Positions 37,753-45,676 of a stretch of DNA of 64,000 nucleotides are shown here, one piece after another (within the stretch, counting starts at the first letter, position 1; each line of letters opens with the position of its first letter). This stretch comes from Ignavibacteriales bacterium (GTDB lineage Bacteria > Bacteroidota > Ignavibacteria > Ignavibacteriales > Melioribacteraceae). Both the position numbers and the translations under genes were made by a program. The DNA is taken from NCBI GenBank assembly GCA_021740915.1, contig JAIOYW010000004.1, forward strand, positions 124,001 through 188,000, written 5' to 3'. The notes below the pieces were generated by a model that worked only from the letters and a program-made list of their open reading frames with translations, had not been told where the DNA came from and ran no database searches.

Positions 37753-37872
37753 ATGAAGATGACACAAGAGGCTTCAAATATCAGGGAATTCAAAAAAATT
37801 AGATCGTTATTTGAAAATTTCGATTTTGAACTTGCTCTCAATGAGATCGAAAAGTTGATAGGAAAGATATGA
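37753..37872 (+). pseudogene. Possible 39-residue small ORF or gene remnant
   Basis: The frame reads MKMTQEASNIREFKK followed by SLFENFDFELALNEIEKLI. The second half resembles the C-terminal helix pair seen at the end of histidine-phosphotransfer domains of hybrid kinases, so this may be the tail of a lost two-component gene. The frame is open about nine codons upstream of the ATG to a TAA. There is no clear ribosome site. It may equally be a real microprotein or chance. Confidence 0.25.
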
Positions 37873-37915
37873 CCAGCGGCAAATAAAATACATAAGGGTG
37901 AATTATTTTGAAAAA

Positions 37916-37943
37916 ATTAATGGCGGGTTTCCCCGCCATTAAT
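37916..37943 (-). terminator. Rho-independent terminator of the triplicated-repeat gene
   Basis: A perfect 12-bp stem (ATTAATGGCGGG at 37916-37927, CCCGCCATTAAT at 37932-37943) with a 4-base loop. On the minus strand a TTTTTT run follows. Confidence 0.92.
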
Positions 37944-37954
37944 CCTCAATCAAG

Positions 37955-39655
37955 TCACTTCTGTTCTTTATAAACTGTTATTCCATAGCTTTCTTCATCA
38001 TCCGGTGGTCTTGTGTTCCAGTCCCCGTATGCATGTGAGTCATCAGTCCTGTAATGAAGTCTGTACTTTCCCTTTTTTAATCTGATAACATCATTAAACT
38101 TCCGGTTTTTGTCTGCCCCGCCGGCATGGGTCGTTTCCTTATAACGCATACGCCAGATATCTTCACCAGATTCAGCATTTTCAATCCAGCCATAATCATA
38201 CAATTCATTCCCCTGACCTTCTCCTAATGCATAAATTCTCACATCAAGGTCCTGATCAATTGTGAAGATTTCAGAATATTTTCTGTCGTCCCTCACTCTG
38301 ATGATCTGTGCCAAAGCCTTTTCATTTCTGTAATCTGAAGGATTAAATACTGTGAATTGTGATTTTTCTCCGGGATTGATTGCCCAAATTGTTATTCCCC
38401 ACATCTCTTTTCGGAAAGGTGGTGTATCATTCCAATCCTCATAGGAATGTGAATCATCAGTTTTGTATGCCACGATATAATTTCCCTTCCTGAGGGTGAT
38501 AACCCCTTCGAATTTCCGGTTTTTTGATGCACCTCCGCCAGGGACTGAGTTTTTTGTACTCATTTCCCAGACACGCTCCCTTGTGTCTGCATTATATATC
38601 CAACCGTAATCAGCCATATCCTGGTGACCAGCTTCGCCAAGACAGAAAATCTTTAATTGTGTATCTTTTTCAAGACGAATCCCTTTTGTGATGAATTCAT
38701 CATCCCATACTTTCTTAAATTCAATTATCGGCTCAGCTTCAACAAGTTCTTCAAGAGGTTTAATTTTATCCTTGTCCTGAGGATCGACGGAAAGAATCAT
38801 TCCCCACATCAGTGGATCGTAAGGAGGAAATTCATTCCATTCCTGGAAACTGTGGGAATCATCTGAAAAATAATATGCCCTGTAATCACCAGGTTTAAGC
38901 ACAACGGATGTATTAAAACGTCTGTTCTTTTTGGCACCGCCCCCATGCTCTGATTTGCTTTGCTCCATAGCCCAGACTTCTTTCATATTCGTCTGGTCGT
39001 AGATGGAGCCCAGATCAAACATTTTGTTATCTCTTCCTTCACCATTTCCATATATCTTCACTCTGACTTCGGATTTAACAGAGAACCCCTGTTCAAGACT
39101 CTCATAATCCTTAACCTTTGTGAAGGAAACGAAAGATTTCTCCGTTAACTCCTTAACGGGTGTCTGATCATCGAGTACCTTCAAAAGTCCTTCATCCGCT
39201 TCTAGTTCAATGTATATCTTCGATTTATCTCTTTTCTTAAATCTGCGGTTTTCATCACTGAAAATCTCACCCATCAACGACCTGAAATCACTACCATTAA
39301 AAAACAGATTAAAGCTTGCACCGCCAAGATAAAGTTCATATTTACCAGCTTTCAATTCTTTATTTGTTGAAAATTCAAAAACTCCGTCCCTTTTCTCAAG
39401 TTCAGAATCCGGTATCTCCCAAACAAGTTCACGAGAAGTGGTTTTAAGTATCCATGGTAAAAAAGTCGGCTCCGAATACCTTTTTCCGAATTTTGCCCCG
39501 ACTCCGTTGATGGTAACTTCAGTATCCTCAGTCAATTCGAAGCAGACGTATGCTAATCCGCCTTCGTCGGGCTGGTTAAGCTTAATTGATTGTGCATCTA
39601 TTACTGCGCCGAATGAAAACAATAAAAATATCAGAAGAAAAAATATTCGTTTCAT
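37955..39655 (-). CDS. Exported protein with three copies of an unrecognised module of about 92 residues
   Basis: A 566-residue protein with a signal peptide (MKRIFFLLIFLLFSFGAVIDA). Residues about 22-190 form a unique N-terminal region. Three copies of one module follow at about 198-290, 334-425 and 472-562, spaced by about 137 residues. Each module has a Gly-Glu-Gly/Ala turn, YGWI-like and VW-x-M segments, GGA-x-KNRKF, a KG-x-Y strand and a highly conserved block: SDDSHSFQEWNEFPP, TDDSHSYEDWNDTPP and TDDSHAYGDWNTRPP. Most copies end in MWGI-like strands. The constant Asp-Asp-Ser-His and Asp/Glu-Trp-Asn could be a ligand or metal site. I know no named family for it. It is a single-gene unit with its own terminator. 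Confidence 0.85.
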   Translation of the reverse strand: MKRIFFLLIFLLFSFGAVIDAQSIKLNQPDEGGLAYVCFELTEDTEVTINGVGAKFGKRYSEPTFLPWILKTTSRELVWEIPDSELEKRDGVFEFSTNKELKAGKYELYLGGASFNLFFNGSDFRSLMGEIFSDENRRFKKRDKSKIYIELEADEGLLKVLDDQTPVKELTEKSFVSFTKVKDYESLEQGFSVKSEVRVKIYGNGEGRDNKMFDLGSIYDQTNMKEVWAMEQSKSEHGGGAKKNRRFNTSVVLKPGDYRAYYFSDDSHSFQEWNEFPPYDPLMWGMILSVDPQDKDKIKPLEELVEAEPIIEFKKVWDDEFITKGIRLEKDTQLKIFCLGEAGHQDMADYGWIYNADTRERVWEMSTKNSVPGGGASKNRKFEGVITLRKGNYIVAYKTDDSHSYEDWNDTPPFRKEMWGITIWAINPGEKSQFTVFNPSDYRNEKALAQIIRVRDDRKYSEIFTIDQDLDVRIYALGEGQGNELYDYGWIENAESGEDIWRMRYKETTHAGGADKNRKFNDVIRLKKGKYRLHYRTDDSHAYGDWNTRPPDDEESYGITVYKEQK

Positions 39656-40053
39656 AAGATTTACCTGATTTTATAGTTTTAGACGACGCTGCACATCTAA
39701 AGTTTCAGAAATTTGAATTGTATCTTTATCCATTCCTTATCACTTGATTTTTCATCGCAATAGTATCAGTATCGAAGATTTTACACAGCAGCGATATTGG
39801 TAAAAGAAAAAGAATGTCTGGTTAAACAGGTTCAAAAGATGCGCGATACAAAAGTGGCAATTAGCAGATTAAAAGAATAGTCAGAATTGTTTTCAGCTTT
39901 AAGGTCGAAACGAATATTAATAGAGATATGAGTTTTTTTGGGAGATATTTTTTTTAGAACTCATTTCCGCTAATTTTGGCGGGTGACTCATCGAAATTCG
40001 AGTAAAGGAAGAGATGATAATTACGTTAAGCTCAAAAATTTATGCGCTTAGTT
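39656..40053. other. 398-base gap without a confident gene
   Basis: Holds the upstream region of the minus-strand repeat gene and the downstream region of the Nudix gene. A frame open from 39764 to 39880 on the plus strand encodes a lysine-rich stretch with no ATG near its beginning; it may be debris or chance. No hairpin with a T-run, RNA gene or repeat array was recognised. Confidence 0.5.
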
Positions 40054-40686
40054 TTAGTCAAACTCACAGTTAAGATTAGGGTTGTTATGATGCCGGAATG
40101 CCATTCTGATCTGCTCTGCAGTTGTTCTTGAAACTGATAATTCAGGCAATGATCCTGGATCAAAAAATTCTGCTCCCCCTGTCTCTATGCTTTTGCAGGC
40201 TTCACCTCCTGTGATTTCGCATAAAAAAAACATTTTGTATATGTGAACAAGCGTAGTTATCGGACGGTTGTGCAGATTTCTGTCATGAACTGCAATCAAA
40301 CGCAATACTTTCGATTCGAACCCGGATTCTTCCCTTATCTCCCTTATTACATTTTCTGCCGGGCTTAAATTTACATCAGCCCAGCCGCCGGGTAAAGTCC
40401 ATCTGCCCCCGTCCGCGGTTTCCTTCACAAGCAGAATTTTATTATCCTGAATAATGCAGCCCCGGACATCAACTTTAGGTGTTGCATATCCATGGTCTTC
40501 TTCAAAGATCAATTTAACTTCAGGGATATCTTTATCACTCAGTTCATTAACAATTTCGGCTGAAAGATCAGTAATCTCACGATATCTTTCCACCTCAAAC
40601 GGATTACTGGTAAAATGCAGCCCTGTTTGCGCATTGGCTTTTATTTTACGGAGCAGATCAATAATTTTGCTGGTCAGTTCGGTCAT
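40054..40686 (-). CDS. Nudix hydrolase with N-terminal helical domain
   Basis: A 210-residue hydrolase of nucleoside diphosphates linked to another group. The Nudix box is complete: GGWADVNLSPAENVIREIRE followed by ESGF, near residues 115-140 (G-x5-E-x7-RE-x2-EE-x-G). The first 65 residues are helical and match the Nudix-associated N-terminal domain found in ADP-ribose-type hydrolases. The residue AVHDRNLHNRP segment after the box is usual for that subgroup. Substrate not determined. It overlaps the ybaK-type gene upstream by four bases. Confidence 0.9.
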   Translation of the reverse strand: MTELTSKIIDLLRKIKANAQTGLHFTSNPFEVERYREITDLSAEIVNELSDKDIPEVKLIFEEDHGYATPKVDVRGCIIQDNKILLVKETADGGRWTLPGGWADVNLSPAENVIREIREESGFESKVLRLIAVHDRNLHNRPITTLVHIYKMFFLCEITGGEACKSIETGGAEFFDPGSLPELSVSRTTAEQIRMAFRHHNNPNLNCEFD

Positions 40687-41153
40687 ATCGTTAATTCAAC
40701 TAATCTCGCATTCGTTACTCTGAGAAGACCTTCAACAGGAACTTTTATCTGCATTCCTCTAATTCCTGCGCTGATAAAAATCTCTTTATGTAACTCAGCC
40801 GATTTATCAATATAGGTCGGAAACTGCTTTTTCATTCCGATCGGTGAGCATCCGCCCCTTATATACCCGGTGAGGGCTGTGAGTTCTTTTACAGGGATAA
40901 GGTCTATTTTTTTTGAATTTGTCAGTTTCGCCGCTTGTTTAAGATCGAGTTCGGAATTTCCGGGAATCACAAAAACAAAGTACTCCTTACCGGCAGAAAC
41001 TGCCACCAGTGTTTTAAATACTAATCCCGGCTCCTGCCCGATTTTTGCTGCAACGCTCAGTGCATCTATTTCATTTTCCTTAAAAATATATTCAAGACAC
41101 TCGTACTCAATCTTAAAAGAATCCAGGATTCTGAGTGCGTTTGTTTTTTTCAT
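40683..41153 (-). CDS. ybaK: YbaK/EbsC-type aminoacyl-tRNA deacylase
   Basis: A 156-residue protein of the family that hydrolyses mischarged Cys-tRNA-Pro. Features are the N-terminal KTNALRILDSFKIEYECLEY, KTLVAVSAGKEYFVFVIPG with the lysine expected in the active site, LTGYIRGGCSPIGMKKQFPT with the GGxSP-like turn, and a closing LLRVTNARLVEL. The length is normal. It forms a pair with the Nudix gene (ATGA overlap) and lies seven bases after a lipoprotein gene. Confidence 0.92.
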   Translation of the reverse strand: MKKTNALRILDSFKIEYECLEYIFKENEIDALSVAAKIGQEPGLVFKTLVAVSAGKEYFVFVIPGNSELDLKQAAKLTNSKKIDLIPVKELTALTGYIRGGCSPIGMKKQFPTYIDKSAELHKEIFISAGIRGMQIKVPVEGLLRVTNARLVELTI

Positions 41154-41160
41154 CGGATTA

Positions 41161-41817
41161 CTACCTGCGTTTTAGCAAGAAAATAATAACTACGAAGATG
41201 ACAACCGCTCCCAGATAGTATATCCAACGCGGAGTCTCTTTCAATTTGAATGGAACGTATGTGGCATACAATAATTGTCCGGGTCCGATTTCATCAGAGT
41301 TGAACCGCCAGGTGAGCCTGTTCCTGTAAAGTTCCTGTGCATTATGATTAAAAATCTTGCCAGGCAGATAATAAACGTATTCAATTACGGTGCTTTTATT
41401 GTTTAAGCCGTAACCGGTCATAAAAGGTGGAATTATCTGAGAGAATTTTTTTGTTTTCCCCGGTGCATCCTCCAAAGTAAACTTAGCTCCTGTGAAAGAT
41501 TTTAATGTATTAAGCGAATCAATACTATCAAATTGAAACTCGATCTGAGCGTGAGTTGTTGAATCAGCGTTAAAAACTTCAACTGATTTAATCTTAACCG
41601 AAGCAGCAGTAAATTGTGCAAGAAGAGAATCCTTGTTGAAAAGCCCTGTGGACCCAATTATCAGACTATCCTTGGATGATGAATAAGCAATCCAGTAATG
41701 TATAAACATTTTGCCAGAATTATCCGTCATGATTGTTGTCACCTGTTTATAATTCAAGCAGCCCTGGAGAGAAAAAAGCAGAAAAATGAGGATGAATCGG
41801 GTATAATTTTTATTCAT
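41161..41817 (-). CDS. Hypothetical lipoprotein with C-terminal membrane helix
   Basis: A 218-residue protein I do not recognise. The leader ends in LQGC, a lipobox, giving a periplasmic or outer-membrane lipoprotein. The body is rich in beta-type strands, and residues about 196-214 (LGAVVIFVVIIFLL) form a membrane segment before a basic end (KRR), so both ends may be membrane-tied. It is upstream of ybaK on the same strand. Confidence 0.7.
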   Translation of the reverse strand: MNKNYTRFILIFLLFSLQGCLNYKQVTTIMTDNSGKMFIHYWIAYSSSKDSLIIGSTGLFNKDSLLAQFTAASVKIKSVEVFNADSTTHAQIEFQFDSIDSLNTLKSFTGAKFTLEDAPGKTKKFSQIIPPFMTGYGLNNKSTVIEYVYYLPGKIFNHNAQELYRNRLTWRFNSDEIGPGQLLYATYVPFKLKETPRWIYYLGAVVIFVVIIFLLKRR

Positions 41818-42019
41818 TTATTTGCACCGTCTGAAAAAATATTTCGAATAATAATTTACCGAATATTTATCAGATTTATTCGGCGAATAAATTAAATATT
41901 TTGAATCCCCTCTTCTTTTTTCTTATCTAATAAAAGTGAGAATTTTTGATTTCTGAATTTTTTTGAATATTTTTCTGTTAGCACTTTAACTTATTGAGTG
42001 ATAAATGGGAGTTAATTTT

Positions 42020-42274
42020 ATGCCGACTTATGATTATAAATGTGAAAATTGTGGACACAAATTTGAGTTATTCCAGAAGATGTCGGATACGGCTATAACG
42101 GTTTGTCCGGAATGCAGTGGTACAGTAAAACGACTTATCGGCTCCGGTCTGGCTCCCATTTTTAAAGGCTCTGGTTTTTATCAGACCGATTATAAAAACT
42201 CTTCCACAAATGCTTCCACTCCTGCAAAAACTGAAACCCAGAAAGAGAAGCCGAAAGAATCCGCCGCCGCATAA
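42020..42274 (+). CDS. FmdB-family zinc-ribbon protein
   Basis: An 84-residue protein from the ATG at 42020, chosen because GGAG lies eight bases upstream and the family starts MPTYDYKCENCGHKFE; an in-frame ATG at 42005 is less likely. Two CxxC pairs (CENC and CPEC) make a zinc ribbon. The region up to FKGSGFYQTDY is conserved and is followed by a low-complexity Lys/Glu/Ala/Thr tail. Named after a putative formamidase gene regulator, but function is mostly unknown. Monocistronic. Confidence 0.9.
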   Translation: MPTYDYKCENCGHKFELFQKMSDTAITVCPECSGTVKRLIGSGLAPIFKGSGFYQTDYKNSSTNASTPAKTETQKEKPKESAAA

Positions 42275-42285
42275 TTTTAGATCAG

Positions 42286-42312
42286 GGCTGTCCTTTTCAG
42301 GCAGCCTTTTTT
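42286..42312 (+). terminator. Rho-independent terminator after the FmdB gene
   Basis: GGCTGTC at 42286-42292 pairs with GGCAGCC at 42300-42306 (7 bp including one G-T pair), followed by six T. Confidence 0.85.
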
Positions 42313-42449
42313 GTTTCATATTTCAAATCTAAAATCAAACAATTGTTTCTGCCTTTCCCTCAAAAAAATATCCGGGAAAATTTCTTCTGAGAGAATTTAG
42401 ATAATGATACCCGGGGACTTCTTTAATCTTCCGGCGCTTTGACTAGGAA

Positions 42450-45400
42450 TTAAAAATCAAGACCAATAGACAAATAATACTTCGGAAGTGAAAAATGCTG
42501 CATGTCGAAAGACCAGGCTATATCAAGTTTCCATAAGAAGATAAGATACCATCTGAATCCATATCCCATTCCAAGCAGCAGATCTTTTGTAATAAGATTG
42601 CCGTATTCATCTTTTGCAAAAAGTTGAAGCTGTTTATTGTTACTCCAGGCTGAACCGGCATCAATAAACATATTCCCTAAAATATTCTGGAAAAGTATTG
42701 GCAGCGGACCAGTCAGGAGCGCTCTGATAATCGGCATTCTAAGTTCAAGATTCATTAATGAGTACTTAGTACCCACCTGGGCAGCATAGTCGTATCCTCT
42801 CATCGGCAACGCTGGTGAAAGAAATGCAAAGTCGGAGGCTGATCGGATAGGTATCTCACCGCTGGAAAAAGATCTGTTAATCCAGCTATCAACTCCACCT
42901 AAGAAAAAATTCTGAGGGTTTGCACCGCCGGAATATCCTCCCGAAAATCTTATAACAAAAGAATTATCGTACCAGAATCTCATGTATTTGCGATAATCGA
43001 ATGTAATTGAATAAAAACTTCGTTTTGATTCTCCGAATCCTGGATTTCCTAAAATCCCAATATTGTACCTCGAACCCTGAATTGGGGAATAATACCCAAA
43101 AAGAGTATTATCATGCGCAAAACTTAACGATGGGATAAGGTATGTAACAGTTTCATTTTTTTGAGTGATATCATCCAGATTTTCTGCTGAAACGTTAAGA
43201 TAGCTAAGTGCGCTTTCAAATCTGTAAAATCTGCTAAGCGGCAAGGAAGCAGACAGAATCAATCCATAATTCCTGAATCTGTGAAGATATGCCTTGCCCA
43301 TGTTACTTAAATAAACAAATCTGGCGGTATGAAATGCTTCAACGCCATAATCGATTTTTTTAGCGAGATAATAATAAGCAAGCCCGTAATCCGAATTTTT
43401 CAGATCAACCTGCAGGCTGGTTACTCCGATAAGCCGATGATTGCCGAGGACATCGCTGAAACTCAATACTGTTGTACCTAATAATCCATAGAAAGTACTA
43501 TAACCTGCATTAGCATAGATCAGGTCCGGAGAAAAACTCACCTTGTATTTGTTAAGCAAAAAATTACCATTAGAATCAAGGTTTTCAACAAAGAGATCAG
43601 CCCCGCTCAATTCCCCATTTGACGAATCAGAAGTTATATCCTCTCCAAAAACAAAATTGCGATATTTCGAAGTTTCTGCTCTATTAGTGCTGTCTTCTAC
43701 ATTTTCATACTGTCCCGTGAAAATGAAATTCTCACCCTCGGTCGTTTGAGAACTCGAATCCTTATAAACAATCTCATCATTCGTCAGAACGCTGTCTGAA
43801 AAGATATTTCCCTTTTTGCCGGAAACAAGCTCCTCCATATAGGCAGTCATTTTGATTCCACCATCAATGGTTTTTAATTCGAAGGGATTATTCAGAAGAA
43901 ATATATTGTAACCCGAATTGTAAAGGGCACCAAAGACCAGTTTTTTTCCGTCTTTTGAAAGGGAAAGCTGATTTAATCCGTTCAAAGAATTTGTTATTGG
44001 AGCCGGTTTTTCTGACAGATATGGATCAGCCGCCGTACTGTCATACATAAGTTTTAATTTGAAAATATTATCGATCCCGTTATAATCCGAAACAAAAAGC
44101 ATTTCAGTGCCTTCAGGATTAATAACCGGTGATTTTTCGCTGCTCAGAGCCCAGTCTGTCAGTCTGTAAACTTTTTCATCCTGAAAACTGAACTTATAAA
44201 GATCGGTCTGATTATAATTATGTGAACTCATTTCAAAATCTTCAGGAATCATATAGGGATTAACGAAATCCCCCCGGTCTGAAGAAAAGTATAAGTTTTT
44301 ACTGTCGGGTCCCCATACAGGACTATCTTCTGAGAACATATCATTTGTGATATTTCGCAAAGTCTTAGTTGCGAATTCAAAAACATAGAGATCAGATTGA
44401 GAAGAATTGCTGCCGTTAAAAACAATTTTTTCACCATCCGGTGACCATGAAACACTTTCTATTCCAGGCAACTCAAAATCCAGAAGTGTCTCCTCCTCTG
44501 TATCGGTATCAATAACGTAAATTCTGTCAAATCCTTTACGCTTTACACTCAGTGCAATTCTTTTATTGTCGGGAGCCCAGGTCAGAGACGGGTAAAGAAG
44601 GTTTAATTCTTCAAAGTCATTCGTTAGCCCGCTCTCAACCACCTGTTTAATCACCTTTCCATCAAATGAATTCATTATATAAACATTTAGAAAAATATCT
44701 CTGTCCGATATAAACGCTATTTTGTCACCCTGCGGAGAAATCGCGGGACTGGTGTTATAAAAGCCGCCTGTTTTTTTATTTTCTGTAAGTTGTTTTGCCA
44801 TTTCAGAAGGGTCTTTGCGATAAGCAATTTCAGGCCAGTATGTTCGTTTGAGGTCTTTTTTCCACCTGGTGTTTAGTTCTTCGAGGGTTAATCCGATTGA
44901 TGCTTTTAACCCGGATTCAAGATCGCCTGCTCCCCTGATTTTACTAAGCATCTCACCAACTTTTTTTGGTCCGTACTGACTGGCGATATAATAGAATAAA
45001 GACTGTCCTCCGCGATAAGCAAAATATCCGTCAAGTCTTTCTATATCCGGGAGATATTCGTTAATTATGGCATCCCTGATGAACATATCTGAATTTGTCT
45101 CCCATTCACTAGCGAGATATTCAGCCATTCCTTCGTGATACCAAAGAGGGAGTTGAAGTGATATTCCTTTTGCAATAATATTCTGAACAGTTCCGCCATA
45201 TAACATATCCCGCATTACTGCATGAACAAGCTCATGATGGATTACGTGTTCGAACTTTTGATATGATCCCTCAAATGGGAAAACCACTCTGTTTTTAAAT
45301 GGCTCGGTAAAGCCGCCAATACCCTGACTTATATACGAATCCGAAGTATTTGTTTCAGCAAAATCGTTATGGGAGTTATAAACAATGAGCGAAATACGGC

Positions 45401-45629
45401 TGTTGATTTCATAATCAAGGTCACTTTCGAGATCGGCAAGTGATTCCTCAGCTACCTTAGCTGTAAACTCTGCGATTTCACTTCCGTCAAGCGAAAAATA
45501 AATATCAAAATGTTTTGTCTGGATAAAATACCAGTCATACTCATTAAATTGCACTTTATTCTGACCGAACTGCGCGCTGATATTGAAGGCGCTGAGTAGA
45601 ACAACAAACAAAACAACTTTAAATTTCAT
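42450..45629 (-). CDS. Outer-membrane protein with metalloprotease-like, propeller and BamA-like barrel regions
   Basis: A 1,059-residue exported protein in three parts. After a signal peptide, residues about 30-270 form a peptidase-MA-like (gluzincin) domain with the zinc motif His132-Glu133-x2-His136 in HHELVHAVMRD and the later WYHEGMAEYLA, whose Glu166 can be the third ligand. Residues about 285-570 are PD40/TolB-like repeats, e.g. SWSPDGEKIVFNG and VWGPDSKNLYFSSDRGD. The last 350 residues resemble the Omp85/surface-antigen barrel, with IQGSRYNIGILGNPGFGES and LPMRGYDYAAQ, ending in a phenylalanine (IGLDF). It follows rnr after 47 bases. Active protease status is inferred from the motif only. 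Confidence 0.85.
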   Translation of the reverse strand: MKFKVVLFVVLLSAFNISAQFGQNKVQFNEYDWYFIQTKHFDIYFSLDGSEIAEFTAKVAEESLADLESDLDYEINSRISLIVYNSHNDFAETNTSDSYISQGIGGFTEPFKNRVVFPFEGSYQKFEHVIHHELVHAVMRDMLYGGTVQNIIAKGISLQLPLWYHEGMAEYLASEWETNSDMFIRDAIINEYLPDIERLDGYFAYRGGQSLFYYIASQYGPKKVGEMLSKIRGAGDLESGLKASIGLTLEELNTRWKKDLKRTYWPEIAYRKDPSEMAKQLTENKKTGGFYNTSPAISPQGDKIAFISDRDIFLNVYIMNSFDGKVIKQVVESGLTNDFEELNLLYPSLTWAPDNKRIALSVKRKGFDRIYVIDTDTEEETLLDFELPGIESVSWSPDGEKIVFNGSNSSQSDLYVFEFATKTLRNITNDMFSEDSPVWGPDSKNLYFSSDRGDFVNPYMIPEDFEMSSHNYNQTDLYKFSFQDEKVYRLTDWALSSEKSPVINPEGTEMLFVSDYNGIDNIFKLKLMYDSTAADPYLSEKPAPITNSLNGLNQLSLSKDGKKLVFGALYNSGYNIFLLNNPFELKTIDGGIKMTAYMEELVSGKKGNIFSDSVLTNDEIVYKDSSSQTTEGENFIFTGQYENVEDSTNRAETSKYRNFVFGEDITSDSSNGELSGADLFVENLDSNGNFLLNKYKVSFSPDLIYANAGYSTFYGLLGTTVLSFSDVLGNHRLIGVTSLQVDLKNSDYGLAYYYLAKKIDYGVEAFHTARFVYLSNMGKAYLHRFRNYGLILSASLPLSRFYRFESALSYLNVSAENLDDITQKNETVTYLIPSLSFAHDNTLFGYYSPIQGSRYNIGILGNPGFGESKRSFYSITFDYRKYMRFWYDNSFVIRFSGGYSGGANPQNFFLGGVDSWINRSFSSGEIPIRSASDFAFLSPALPMRGYDYAAQVGTKYSLMNLELRMPIIRALLTGPLPILFQNILGNMFIDAGSAWSNNKQLQLFAKDEYGNLITKDLLLGMGYGFRWYLIFLWKLDIAWSFDMQHFSLPKYYLSIGLDF

Positions 45630-45676
45630 CGAAAATCCTTTATTTAGCTACCAACTCTAAAAATATTGATTTTTCA

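Larger units (their letters stand above)
37632..37954. other. 323-base gap between the ridA operon and the triplicated-repeat gene
   Basis: Contains the ridA promoter area (37632-37750, AT-rich), a 39-codon plus-strand reading frame at 37753-37872 and a terminator at 37916-37943. No RNA gene was recognised. Confidence 0.5.

Noticed and set aside
39764-39880. Open plus-strand stretch of 38 codons, lysine-rich, in the 398-base gap
   Set aside because: No start codon near its beginning, no ribosome site and no recognisable similarity; could be gene debris but chance is as likely.
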